Shown here one piece after another: positions 1 through 7,780 of a stretch of DNA of 64,000 bases; position 1 is the first letter of the stretch; each line of letters opens with the position of its first letter. The stretch lies in contig DATLFA010000077.1 in assembly GCA_035525225.1 (NCBI GenBank), positions 156,738 to 220,737 of the forward strand, in the 5' to 3' direction. A program made the position numbers and the translations under genes. Source of the stretch: DATLFA01 sp035525225 (lineage in GTDB: Bacteria; Actinomycetota; Acidimicrobiia; Acidimicrobiales; WLNW01). Under the pieces are notes generated by a model, which saw only the letters and a program-made list of their open reading frames with translations, had not been told where the DNA came from and did not search any database.

Positions 1-583
1 AGGGCGTGGCGCAGGCCGGATCGATGACCGGGTAGACGAGCACCTGTAGCGCCAGCGGCGGGCCGCCGCGGTCACGGTTCATCAGGGCGACGGCCGCCGC
101 GAGATTGCCCCCGGCGCTGTCGCCGGTGATGGCCAGCCGGGTCGGGTCACCGCCCAGCAGGGCGGCGTGCTTCGCCGCCCACAGCAGCGCGGCGTGGCAA
201 TCTTCGGCCGCCGCTGGGAATTTGTGCTCGGGTGCAAGGCGATAGTCGACCGAGACGACGATCGCACGGGCCTGCGCACAGAGTTCACGGGCGCCGCCAT
301 CGTGTGAGTCGGGGCTGCCTGCGATGAACCCTCCGCCGTGAAACAACACGAGTATCGGGAAGGGCTCGCCATCGCCTCGGGGCGTATAGATCCGCACCGG
401 GATCTCGGCCCCACCCTCGGGACCCTCGATGGACCGATCGTCGACGCGCACCTCCGGCGCGTTCGCGTGGGTGAACATGGCCCCGATCCCCGCGCGCGCG
501 GCGGCGACGGGATCGACACCGGGTATGCCGGCACGCGCCGCGATCGCATCGAGGGTGGAACGGAAACAGGGATCCAGTGGCAT
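1..583 (-). CDS. alpha/beta hydrolase (hormone-sensitive lipase/acetyl esterase type), 3' end cut by window edge
   Basis: The minus strand is open from the ATG at 583 to the window edge (194 codons), so the C-terminal part is missing. The product is a serine esterase or lipase of the alpha/beta-hydrolase fold-3 (HSL) family, expected to cleave carboxylic esters. The oxyanion-hole motif HGGG lies at residues 82-85, followed by the VDYRLAPEH block near 112-120 and the nucleophile elbow GDSAGG at 154-159, with Ser156 as nucleophile. The catalytic Asp and His would lie beyond the edge. The start is supported by a TAAGGT -10 box seven nt upstream and no Shine-Dalgarno sequence, which suggests leaderless translation. 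It diverges from the BKACE gene. Family assignment is firm; the substrate is unknown. Confidence 0.9.
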   Translation of the reverse strand, partial: MPLDPCFRSTLDAIAARAGIPGVDPVAAARAGIGAMFTHANAPEVRVDDRSIEGPEGGAEIPVRIYTPRGDGEPFPILVLFHGGGFIAGSPDSHDGGARELCAQARAIVVSVDYRLAPEHKFPAAAEDCHAALLWAAKHAALLGGDPTRLAITGDSAGGNLAAAVALMNRDRGGPPLALQVLVYPVIDPACATP

Positions 584-590
584 GCCCCGC

Positions 591-596
591 ACCTTA
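591..596 (-). promoter_or_regulatory. -10 box TAAGGT of a likely leaderless transcript
   Basis: On the minus strand TAAGGT is followed by seven nt and then the ATG at 583. No Shine-Dalgarno sequence is present. Confidence 0.45.
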
Positions 597-640
597 GCGA
601 TGAGCACTCGCGCGAAGAGACGGAGACGGAGCGAGGGGTG

Positions 641-678
641 GGTCTGGCCGGGTGCTTGCGCAAGCGCCCGGCCAGACC
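641..678. repeat. near-perfect palindrome, 18-bp arms
   Basis: The arms at 641-658 and 661-678 are complementary over 18 positions with one T:G wobble and only CG between them. A second small hairpin (GCTCCT/AGGAGC) follows at 682-697. No T-tract follows. Its function is unknown. Confidence 0.6.
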
Positions 679-800
679 GTTGCTCCTCGGGAGGAGCCAC
701 CCTGGAGGGGTTCCAGTTATTTAGACCGGGCTGTTGCAGACCGGTTACATCCATTTCGGTTTCGTGAAAAGTTTTCGCAATCGCACCCCCAAAACGACAT

Positions 801-837
801 GCGCCCGGTCGGCTGTGCGGCGCAGCCGGCCGGGCGC
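801..837. repeat. inverted repeat, 15-bp arms
   Basis: The arm at 801-815 pairs with 823-837 over 15 positions with one wobble, leaving a 7-nt loop. It lies about 100 nt upstream of the BKACE start and could form in that mRNA leader. Confidence 0.5.
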
Positions 838-940
838 TCCCTGGAGGGGGGTCGACCAACAAGGTAGACAAGGCGGTTGAACCCCGAGGATGAACGGGGT
901 GAACGCCGGTGCAAGCGCTGGTGAACGTTCGGGGGAAACA

Positions 941-1830
941 ATGAGCGACCACGAGTCCGTCATCATCGAAGTTGCCATCAACGGCTCGACGAAGCCCGAA
1001 CGCAACCCGAATGTGCCGCTGACTCCCGACGCGATCCGCGACGATGCGCTGCGCTGCCTCGACGGCGGCGCGTCGGTCATCCACGCGCACAACCACGACA
1101 TCACGTTGCAGGGCGACGCCGCGTCAGATCCGTACATCGCGGCGTGGCAACCGCTCGTCGAGAAACGACCCGACCTGTTGTGGTACCCGACGCTGACATC
1201 GGGCAAGACGATCGTCGAGAAGTACGCACACTACGACGCGATCGTCGCAGCAGTGCCGACGCGCATGGCGTCGTCGATCCAGGATCGACCAACCTCGGCT
1301 ACTACGGGGACGACGGCTATCCCGCCGGCGGCGCGTACGTGAACAACTACGCCGACATCCGCTACGCGTTCGAGACCTGCACCCGGCTCGGCTTGGGGCC
1401 CTCGCTCGCGATCTACGAACCCGGCTTCTTGCAGACCGTGTTGGCGTATCACCATGCCGGCCTGTTGCCGCCCGGCTCGATGGCGAAGTTCTACTTCGGC
1501 GGCGAGTGGGGCATGTCGGCGCGCTCGAAAGGTGTCACCTTCGGCCTGCCCCCCACGAAGCACGCGTTGCTCGCATATCTCGACATGATCCGCGACACCG
1601 GCATCCCGTGGTCGGTCTCGGTATGGGGTGGCGACTTGCTGCAAACGCCGGTGGCTGTGCTCGCACTCGAAATGGGCGGCCATCTCCACATCGGTCTCGA
1701 GGAGCATTTCGACCCGGCGCGCAAACCGACCAACGTCGAGTTGCTCGACGAGGCGGTCGCATTGAGCACCTCGGTCGGGCGGCCCGTCGCGACGTGCGCG
1801 CAGGCCGCCGCGCTGATCGGCTTGCCCTGA
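941..1830 (+). pseudogene. BKACE/DUF849 family beta-keto acid cleavage enzyme with a -1 frameshift
   Basis: Enzymes of this family (3-keto-5-aminohexanoate cleavage type) condense a beta-keto acid with acetyl-CoA to give acetoacetate and a new acyl-CoA, using a Zn ion. The first half, from the ATG at 941 (GGGGGA seven nt upstream), reads in one frame and carries the metal-site block HAHNHD near residues 48-53. From about 1268 homology continues in another frame with VVDPGSTNLG, FGGEWG and GLEEHF. Adding one G to the GG at 1267-1268 restores RMGVVDPGST and a protein of about 296 residues, the usual family length. The reading-frame break is plain in the sequence. Whether it is a real mutation or a base-calling error cannot be told here. 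The stop codon lies inside a dispersed repeat. Confidence 0.85.
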
Positions 1831-1880
1831 TTTCCCGCTCTAGAGGGGCCGCTCGGGCCCTGATTTCCCGCTCTGCCGGG
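1825..1880 (-). repeat. dispersed GGGCCCGAGCGGC repeat, 33-bp period
   Basis: The 17-mer CCCTGATTTCCCGCTCT occurs at 1825-1841 and again at 1858-1874, separated by AGAGGGGCCGCTCGGG. On the minus strand this reads as an AGAGCGGGAAATCAGGG / CCCGAGCGGCCCCTCT tandem. It matches related copies at 20845, 33848, 54803 and 62332. The stop codon of the BKACE gene is inside the first unit. Confidence 0.75.
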
Positions 1881-1892
1881 GGCCCGCGCAAC

Positions 1893-2690
1893 TCACACCA
1901 TCGAGACGCCACCGTTGATGCGCATGACCTGCCCGGTGACGAAGCGCGCGGCGTCAGATGCGAGGTAGAGCACTCCGAGCGCTTGATCGCGAGCGGTGCC
2001 GATGCAGTTGAGCGGCGCCTGCGCACCTCTCATCGTCCACAGCTCGTCGCGCTTGGAGGCATCGACGGTGCCGTCGTCGTTGGTGAACCATCGCTGCGTC
2101 ATCGGCGTATCGGTGAACCCGGGCGCCATTGTGTTGACCCGCACGCCGTACTGACCCACTTCGGTCGCCAACGTCCGCGTCAACATCGCGACCGCCGCCT
2201 TGGTGAGCGCGTAGCACGAAATCGTCGGCACGGGAGAGTCCATACCGGTCGACGCGAAGTTGATGATCGATCCGCGCCGTTGCTGGATCATCACCGCAGC
2301 CGCCGCTTGGCAACCGAAGTACACACCCTTGAGATTGACCGCGAGGACCGCGTCGAGCTCTTCTTCTGGCGTATCCACCACGAGGTTGTTGCGGATGATG
2401 CCGGCGACGTTGCACATGATGTCGACCGATCCGAACTGATCGCGCGCTGCAGCGACGAGGGCCTCGACCTGTGCCTTCTTGGTGACGTCGGTCGGCACTG
2501 CCAAACCCTTGCCGCCTACGTCCTCGGCCATCGTCAAGGTCTCGCGCAAGCCCGCTTCCTTGACATCGCCGACCACCACATTGGCTCCGGCCTCGGCCAG
2601 GACGAGGGCGGTTTCGCGCCCGATGCCACCACCGCCTCCGGTGATCACCGCGGTGCGGCCCGCCAGGTCGAACTCATCCTTGATACTCAT
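1893..2690 (-). CDS. SDR family NAD(P)-dependent oxidoreductase
   Basis: This is a classical short-chain dehydrogenase/reductase of 265 residues, the normal family length. The cofactor glycine motif TGGGGGIG is at residues 17-24, a CNVAG variant of NNAG near 93-97, and the catalytic Ser147-Tyr160-Lys164 triad is intact. The C-terminus ends in the typical RINGG block. It should oxidise or reduce an alcohol/ketone pair in the cytoplasm. It is the last gene of a four-gene minus-strand run (aldo/keto reductase, Nudix, phytanoyl-CoA dioxygenase-like, SDR), with 10 nt to the previous stop and an AGAGG ribosome-binding site. The substrate is not predictable from sequence alone. Confidence 0.92.
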   Translation of the reverse strand: MSIKDEFDLAGRTAVITGGGGGIGRETALVLAEAGANVVVGDVKEAGLRETLTMAEDVGGKGLAVPTDVTKKAQVEALVAAARDQFGSVDIMCNVAGIIRNNLVVDTPEEELDAVLAVNLKGVYFGCQAAAAVMIQQRRGSIINFASTGMDSPVPTISCYALTKAAVAMLTRTLATEVGQYGVRVNTMAPGFTDTPMTQRWFTNDDGTVDASKRDELWTMRGAQAPLNCIGTARDQALGVLYLASDAARFVTGQVMRINGGVSMV

Positions 2691-2700
2691 CGCAATCCTC

Positions 2701-3543
2701 TCATTTCATCTTGCGCCAGATCATCCTCGACTCGACGTCGGGATCGAGCAATACACCGGGGTCTTGCTTCTCGACGTGACCCAGGAGTCCGCGGAATACG
2801 CCGTAACCGATCAGTTCCTGCAACCGACGCGGGAACTCGACCGCGACTTCGCGCGGGATGGCCAGCAGTTGGTTCTCTTCCTGGCGCATGAAGCCGGCGC
2901 AATGGTTGACCACGATCCCCATGCGGCGCTTATTCGTGTCGTTGGCCCCGCCACCGTGCCAGAGACTACCGTGATAGACGACCACGCTCCCGGCCGGCAT
3001 CTCGATGGTCACGTACTCGACCTGCTCGCCGGGCACAGGCGCACGGTCCCACTTGTGCGAACCGGGCACGATTCGAGTGCCACCGTTGTCGTTCGTGAAA
3101 TCGGTGAGGGCCCAGATGCCGATGCACTCCAACGCGATGTGCGGACGGGGCAACGTGATCGAGCCGTCATCGGCGTGGAACGGCTGCGGCCGCTGCCCTG
3201 GATTCATCTCGATCGCCGTGAGTGACGAGAGTAGGCATTGGCCGCCCAGCACGCGATCGATGAGCGGCAACACCGTGGCGTGCAGCGGTACCTGCGCGAA
3301 GATCGGGTCACGAGGCAAGAGATTGAAGATACGTCTCGTGTGATGGCCGAGAAACGTGTTCTCGCCATACGGGATGGCGAGCTCATCGAGCAATCGAGTG
3401 ACCGTCTCGACGAGCGCGGCGATCAACCGGCGATCGATCACGTTTTCGAGCAGCGTGTACCCTTGCGCGTCGATCTCGGCCGCGCGTCGCTCGATCTCCG
3501 CGTCGCTGAGCGGCACCGCTTCGCCGATCGTCGAATATGCCAT
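2701..3543 (-). CDS. phytanoyl-CoA dioxygenase (PhyH) family protein
   Basis: This is a 280-residue Fe(II)/2-oxoglutarate dioxygenase-like protein. The metal-binding HxD is in PFHADDGS (His123, Asp125) and the distal His is probably His196 in SLWHGGG, with Arg206/207 as likely 2-oxoglutarate-binding residues. All expected ligands are present, so it should be an active hydroxylase. PhyH enzymes hydroxylate branched fatty acyl-CoAs or small hydrophobic metabolites. GGGGGG lies about eight nt upstream of the ATG. Four nt separate it from the Nudix stop, so the two are probably co-transcribed. The specific substrate is unknown. Confidence 0.9.
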   Translation of the reverse strand: MAYSTIGEAVPLSDAEIERRAAEIDAQGYTLLENVIDRRLIAALVETVTRLLDELAIPYGENTFLGHHTRRIFNLLPRDPIFAQVPLHATVLPLIDRVLGGQCLLSSLTAIEMNPGQRPQPFHADDGSITLPRPHIALECIGIWALTDFTNDNGGTRIVPGSHKWDRAPVPGEQVEYVTIEMPAGSVVVYHGSLWHGGGANDTNKRRMGIVVNHCAGFMRQEENQLLAIPREVAVEFPRRLQELIGYGVFRGLLGHVEKQDPGVLLDPDVESRMIWRKMK

Positions 3544-3546
3544 CGC

Positions 3547-4494
3547 CTAGCCCCCCGAACCTTCGCGCGCCGGTATCCGAACCCAACTGCTCTCGGTGCG
3601 GCTCGTCGCGCTCTCGTAGCCGAAGTCACCGGGCAACAACACTGCGTAGCTGCCCCGCTCGTCGCCGACGACTTTGGCGGGACCCCACGATTCGTCGCCG
3701 CCGCGGTAGGCGGCGAGCATGTCGCAGGCAGAGCCGTACTGTGCGAGTTGCTGGAGCGAGGCCACCGTCGGGGGCAACATCACGTACTCGCCGCGTCGCC
3801 ACCGCTCGAGTCCTTCGGCCGGGCGTACCCATTCGAGATGTTCGGACTCGGTGTTGTCGCTCGTCGCCTCCTGGCCCGCGGGCATCGCACACAGGAAGAA
3901 CAACGTATCGTATCGGCGGGGCGGGCCGACCGGTGTGAGCCAGCGCGCGATGAGCGCCATCTGCGTTGCATCGACGAAAAGATCGTGGCGCAGCAGCACG
4001 TCGTGCAACAAGGTCTGACCCTGTTCGACCGCGAGCCGCTCGTCGAGCGCGGCCGCGGGCACGACACCGGCCTCGGTGCTCGCGAGAAGCACACCGCACT
4101 CCTCGAACGTCTCGCGCACGACCGCGACCCAGAACGCAAGGCCATCGCGCTCGACCGCGACCGCGGCGCTCGCTCTGTCGTCGTCGATGCCGCGCACGCG
4201 GGCGTAGACGACCGGATCGGCGTCTTCGGGATCGAGGCCGCCGCCGGGGAACACCATCATCCCGCCGACGAACTCGCTGCGGGCGCGGCGGCGTAACATC
4301 ATGACGTGTAGATTGGGACGGTCGTCGACGATGAGCACGGTCGCGGCGAGCTTGATGGCGACGCCGTGGGGATCGAGGCCGGTCAGGTGCGCGAAGGCCG
4401 CTTTGACGCTTGCGCTGATCCGATCGGGAACCGTGCTCCTCTGATCGGGACCGGGGCTCCTCTGATCGGGACCGGGGCTCACCTCGTCGGCCAT
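3547..4494 (-). CDS. Nudix hydrolase with a long insertion in the Nudix box (NUDT19-like)
   Basis: The ATG at 4494 gives 315 residues. The motif is split: FPGGGLDPEDAD at about 82-93, then some 35 residues later VVRETFEECGVLL (about 125-137), which supplies the REXXEE metal-binding core. Such an interrupted box is known in NUDT19/RP2-type Nudix proteins, some of which cleave CoA or acyl-CoA. That activity would fit the neighbouring acyl-CoA genes but is only inference. The N-terminus carries a 7-residue SPGPDQR repeat encoded by 21-bp tandem units. Starting further upstream would run deep into the aldo/keto reductase gene, so I reject it. The gene sits between the aldo/keto reductase and PhyH genes with 4-nt and 3-nt gaps. 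Confidence 0.88.
   Translation of the reverse strand: MADEVSPGPDQRSPGPDQRSTVPDRISASVKAAFAHLTGLDPHGVAIKLAATVLIVDDRPNLHVMMLRRRARSEFVGGMMVFPGGGLDPEDADPVVYARVRGIDDDRASAAVAVERDGLAFWVAVVRETFEECGVLLASTEAGVVPAAALDERLAVEQGQTLLHDVLLRHDLFVDATQMALIARWLTPVGPPRRYDTLFFLCAMPAGQEATSDNTESEHLEWVRPAEGLERWRRGEYVMLPPTVASLQQLAQYGSACDMLAAYRGGDESWGPAKVVGDERGSYAVLLPGDFGYESATSRTESSWVRIPAREGSGG
4420..4481 (-). repeat. three 21-bp tandem units in the Nudix N-terminus
   Basis: CTGATCGGGACCGGGGCTCC recurs at 4441 and 4462, with a degenerate unit at 4420. Translated on the minus strand the units give SPGPDQR, SPGPDQR and STVPDRI. The period is a multiple of three, so the frame is kept. Confidence 0.8.
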
Positions 4495-4498
4495 GTCG

Positions 4499-5536
4499 CT
4501 ACCTCCTGCGCATCGCCGAGTTGGTGATCCATGGCGCGATCCATCCGCTGTCCGCATCGTTGTCGACATTGACCCCCGGCGGTACGAGCGCATCGATGGC
4601 GTCGAGCGTGGCGGCATCGAGACGGACATCGGCCGACGCGAGCAGGTCGTCGAGTTGGTCCATCGTGCGCGGCCCGATGATCGTCGAGGTGACCGCCGGA
4701 TGTTCGTGGCTGAAGGCCATTGCGAGATGAGTGAGCGACAGCCCCGCCTCACGCGCGACCGCGCTGAGCGCGTCGACGAGATCATGCTTGCGTTGTACCG
4801 GCGAGCGCTCGTCGTTCCAGTTCTTGGCTTGGTTGGCCGACCACCGCTGGGCTCGGGACCCCTGCGGCAACTCCTGGCCGCGCGCGTACTTACCGGTGAG
4901 CCAACCGGAGTTGAGCGGGCCCCACACGAAGACGCCCATGCCGTAGCGCGCGCAGATCGGCAACACGTCGCGTTCGATGCCCCGCACGAAGATCGAATAC
5001 GGCGGTTGCTCGGCCCGCGGTGGAGCCAACCGTCGCTTGGATGCGGCCCACTGGGCCTCGACGATGCGGTCGGCCGGGAAGGTGGACACCGCGACCGTGC
5101 GGATCTTGCCGGCAGAGACGAGGTCGCTCATCGCGGACAGTGACTCTTCGATATCAGTGGCCAGATCTGGCTTGTGCATGTAGTAGATGTCGATGTAGTC
5201 GGTGCCGAGGCGGCGCAGGCTGTCGTCGAGAGCACGGACGATCCACCGCCGCGAAAGTCCACGCTGATTGACGTCGCGGCCCATCGGCCAGTAGCACTTG
5301 GTGGCCAGCACCACGTCATCGCGGCGACCGGCGAGTGCCTTGCCGACGATGGTCTCACTCTCCCCGCTCGAGTAGACGTCGGCAGTGTCGATCGTGTTCA
5401 CGCCGGCGTCGAGCGCGCGATGGATGATGCGCACACAATCATCGTGGTCACGGTTGCCCAACGCGCCGAACGACATCGCGCCGAACTGGTAGTGGCTCAC
5501 GGTGATGCCCGTGCGGCCCACTGTTCGATACTGCAT
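4499..5536 (-). CDS. aldo/keto reductase
   Basis: This is a 345-residue member of the aldo/keto reductase superfamily (YajO/Tas-like), a cytoplasmic NADPH-dependent carbonyl reductase. The catalytic tetrad is present: Asp50 and Tyr55 in NTIDTADVYSSG, Lys80 in VLATKCYW, and His121 in YYMHKPD. The start has GGGGGAG upstream. It is the first gene of the minus-strand run that continues into Nudix, PhyH and SDR genes, and is divergent from the PPOX gene over a 77-nt spacer. The family is certain; the substrate is unknown. Confidence 0.93.
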   Translation of the reverse strand: MQYRTVGRTGITVSHYQFGAMSFGALGNRDHDDCVRIIHRALDAGVNTIDTADVYSSGESETIVGKALAGRRDDVVLATKCYWPMGRDVNQRGLSRRWIVRALDDSLRRLGTDYIDIYYMHKPDLATDIEESLSAMSDLVSAGKIRTVAVSTFPADRIVEAQWAASKRRLAPPRAEQPPYSIFVRGIERDVLPICARYGMGVFVWGPLNSGWLTGKYARGQELPQGSRAQRWSANQAKNWNDERSPVQRKHDLVDALSAVAREAGLSLTHLAMAFSHEHPAVTSTIIGPRTMDQLDDLLASADVRLDAATLDAIDALVPPGVNVDNDADSGWIAPWITNSAMRRR

Positions 5537-5613
5537 CGCTCCCCCAGATCGGCCCGCTCGCCGCCCGTACTACTACGATCCTGCCCGACCGCGCCTGCCG
5601 GAGGAGGTGATCG

Positions 5614-6033
5614 ATGGTGCGTCTCGACGATGATGCCCGCCGCCTGCTCGACGGGGCCAACTATGGCCACCTGTCGACGCTCATGGCCGACGGCAGCCCC
5701 AAGGTCGAGCCCGTCTGGGTCGGCCGGGAGGGCGATCACGTGCTCGTCACCACCGACGCCAAGTCGATCAAAGCGATCAACGCCGCGAGAGACCCGCGAG
5801 TCGCGCTGTCGGTTGTCGCGTTCGACAACCCCTACGACCAATTGCTCATCCGGGGCAAGGTCGTCGAGACGCGCGACGACGACGCCCTCGTGGCGATGGA
5901 CGCGCTCGCGCAGAAATACCTGGGCTCATCGTTCCCGCGACGGCGATGGTCCAAGCGGGTCGTGCTCGTGATCGCACCGTCACTGGCCCGCTACCGCAAG
6001 TCGCCACTTCGCCATCAGGGAGCCAACTCATGA
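5614..6033 (+). CDS. PPOX-class F420-dependent oxidoreductase (pyridoxamine 5'-phosphate oxidase fold)
   Basis: This 139-residue protein has the split beta-barrel flavin/F420-binding fold. It opens with LDDDARRLLDGANYGHLSTL and continues with PKVEPVWVGREGDHVLV and KAINAARDPRVALSVV, typical of the actinobacterial F420-binding PPOX group. These enzymes reduce or oxidise small molecules with F420H2 or FMN. A strong GGAGGTG site precedes the ATG. Its stop overlaps the start of the next gene (ATGA), so it is translationally coupled to the crotonase. F420 as cofactor is inferred from family, not from a residue test. Confidence 0.85.
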   Translation: MVRLDDDARRLLDGANYGHLSTLMADGSPKVEPVWVGREGDHVLVTTDAKSIKAINAARDPRVALSVVAFDNPYDQLLIRGKVVETRDDDALVAMDALAQKYLGSSFPRRRWSKRVVLVIAPSLARYRKSPLRHQGANS

Positions 6034-6800
6034 CCATCACCAGTACGGTCGACAGCGACGGAGTCGCGGTCGTCACCATGCAGCATCCTCCCGTAAACTC
6101 GTTGACGGTCGGCGATACCTGGCAGATCGGCGAGGAATTCGAAGCGTTGGGTCGTCGCGACGACGTGCGTTGCATCATCCTCACGGCTGCCGGCAAGGGC
6201 TTCAACGCCGGTATCGACATCAAGGAGATGCAGTCGCGGCCCGGGTACGAGTTCTTCTTGTCGTCGGGCGCGGCCTGCTACTCGACCTTCGAGAAGATCT
6301 ACATGTCGTTGGTCCCCACGATCGCCGCGGTCAACGACTTCTGCATGGGCCTCGGGGTGGGCCTCGTCGGCAGCTGCGACATGATCGTGGCGTCGAACAA
6401 GGCGCGCTTCGGGCTGCCCGAAGTCGACAACGGCGCGTTGGGCTGTGCCTCGCATCTGGCCAAGCTGGTGCCGCCGATGAAGCTGCGACAAATGGTATTC
6501 ACCTGCGAGCCGGTGGGCGCGCAACAACTTTACGAATGGGGCTCCGTCTACCGGGTCTGCGAGCCCGACGAGTTGATGGCCACAGCCAAAGAGGTGGCCA
6601 CGAAGATCTGCGCCAAGCGGCCTCGTGTCCTACGCGCCGCAAAAGAGGCCCTCAACCACATCGACATCTACCACCTGCAAAAGCACTACCGCCTCGAGCA
6701 GGGTTACACGTACGAGCTCAATCTCTACGGCGACGGCGGAGCCGCCCGAGAAGAGTTCGTCGCCGGCACCCGCATCATCACCCGCGACGCAGATCGCTGA
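6030..6800 (+). CDS. enoyl-CoA hydratase/isomerase family protein (crotonase)
   Basis: This 256-residue crotonase-fold protein acts on acyl-CoA thioesters. The first oxyanion-hole block AGKGFNAGIDIKEM and the second block FCMGLGVGLVGSCDMIVAS are present. The usual catalytic Glu pair of true hydratases is not obvious, so isomerase or another crotonase activity is possible. The ATG at 6030 overlaps the PPOX stop (ATGA). An upstream extension exists in frame but would overlap PPOX by 85 nt and is rejected. The LLM oxidoreductase follows after 25 nt, so the three probably form one operon ending at the hairpin at 7710-7752. Confidence 0.9.
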   Translation: MTITSTVDSDGVAVVTMQHPPVNSLTVGDTWQIGEEFEALGRRDDVRCIILTAAGKGFNAGIDIKEMQSRPGYEFFLSSGAACYSTFEKIYMSLVPTIAAVNDFCMGLGVGLVGSCDMIVASNKARFGLPEVDNGALGCASHLAKLVPPMKLRQMVFTCEPVGAQQLYEWGSVYRVCEPDELMATAKEVATKICAKRPRVLRAAKEALNHIDIYHLQKHYRLEQGYTYELNLYGDGGAAREEFVAGTRIITRDADR

Positions 6801-6825
6801 CACAGAAAGTTTGGGGGAAATCGAT

Positions 6826-7695
6826 ATGAAGTTCTTTCAGAACGTTGCGTTCTCGGAGACCGACCAGCTCATCGAGGTTGCGAAGATCGCCGAAGAACTC
6901 GGGTATTTCGGCCTTGCCACTGCCGATCACGTCATCACACCCGCGACGATCGACTCGACCTATCCCTACGCGCCCGATGGCAAAGCGTGGTGGGATCCGA
7001 ACACGCATTTTCCCGAGACGTGGTCGATGTTCAGCGTGCTCGCGCAGCACACGACCAAGTTGCATTTCATGCCGACGATCTACATCGTGCCGATGCGTGA
7101 TCCGTTCACGCTCGCCAAGAGCATCTCGACGGCGGCGTATTTCTCCGACAACCGGGTGATTTTGGGCCTCGGTGTGGGTTGGATGGCCGAAGAGTTCGCG
7201 CTGACCGGCCAGAGCTTCACCAACCGGGGCAAGCGGACCGACGAGATGCTCGAAGTGATGGCCCGGTTGATGGCCGGCGGCATGGTCGAATACCACGGCA
7301 AATACTACGACTTCGCCCCGATCCAGATGGCACCCGCTACCACGAAGCCCGTGCCCGTGTGGGTCGGCGGCCACACCGATGCCGCGCTGCGGCGGGCGGC
7401 CCGCAACGACGGCTGGATCGGCGTCAACTACGAATACGACGACATTCCGCCGTTGATCGCGAAGCTCACCGAAGAGCGCAAGCGGGCCGGCACCGATCAC
7501 CAACCGTTCGAGATCTTCGTCACGCTCAACGAGGTCCCCGAAGCCGACACGGTGAAACGCCTGCGCGACTTCGGCGTCACCGCCTACAACAATCCGCCGT
7601 GGCTCTTCAACGGGATCGTGACGAGCGACCTCGCAACAAAACGGGCCACGCTCGAGTCCTTCGCCGAAAAGCTCATCCGCCCCATCAACGGCTGA
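6826..7695 (+). CDS. LLM class (luciferase-like) F420/FMN-dependent oxidoreductase
   Basis: This is a 289-residue TIM-barrel enzyme of the bacterial luciferase-like monooxygenase family, in actinobacteria usually F420-dependent. Typical blocks are LGYFGLATADHV near the N-terminus, the VILGLGVGWMAEEF cofactor-phosphate region, and KPVPVWVGGHTDAALRRAAR. The ATG at 6826 has GGGGGAAA about five nt upstream, which settles the start against a longer in-frame extension that overlaps the crotonase. It is the last gene of the PPOX-crotonase-LLM run. The context suggests it oxidises or reduces a CoA-linked or related small substrate, but this is inference. Confidence 0.9.
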   Translation: MKFFQNVAFSETDQLIEVAKIAEELGYFGLATADHVITPATIDSTYPYAPDGKAWWDPNTHFPETWSMFSVLAQHTTKLHFMPTIYIVPMRDPFTLAKSISTAAYFSDNRVILGLGVGWMAEEFALTGQSFTNRGKRTDEMLEVMARLMAGGMVEYHGKYYDFAPIQMAPATTKPVPVWVGGHTDAALRRAARNDGWIGVNYEYDDIPPLIAKLTEERKRAGTDHQPFEIFVTLNEVPEADTVKRLRDFGVTAYNNPPWLFNGIVTSDLATKRATLESFAEKLIRPING

Positions 7696-7709
7696 GGAAA
7701 ACACTCGTT

Positions 7710-7752
7710 CTCGCAGCACAACGTCGGTCAGGATTCGACGTTGTGCTGCGAG
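7710..7752. terminator. perfect 17-bp hairpin between convergent genes
   Basis: CTCGCAGCACAACGTCG (7710-7726) and its exact reverse complement (7736-7752) flank a 9-nt loop. The hairpin lies 15 nt after the LLM stop at 7695 and 29 nt from the stop of the converging LLM gene. It is best read as a bidirectional terminator, although no clear T-tract follows. Confidence 0.75.
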
Positions 7753-7780
7753 TTCGGATGCTTGACGGACTCAGGCCGGG

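Larger units (their letters stand above)
584..940. other. divergent intergenic region with three hairpins
   Basis: This 357-nt gap lies between the alpha/beta hydrolase (leftward) and the BKACE gene (rightward). I find no convincing gene in it. It holds a near-perfect 38-nt palindrome (641-678), a small hairpin (682-697) and a second long hairpin (801-837). Both long hairpins are followed within about 25 nt by CCCTGGAGGGG. Because the flanking genes both point away, these hairpins cannot simply be terminators of either one. They may be leader structures, protein-binding sites or remnants of a lost gene. Confidence 0.5.

Noticed and set aside
82..663. Overlapping 193-codon minus-strand frame
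   Set aside because: Arg/Ser/Pro-rich frame without family match; the true alpha/beta hydrolase frame is open to the window edge.
766..776. GAAAAGTTTTC inverted repeat as an operator
   Set aside because: Arms of only five bases in an AT-rich patch; too short to support.
1825..1880. CRISPR-like array
   Set aside because: Only two units with no spacer variation, and the same unit occurs at other loci; it is a dispersed repeat.
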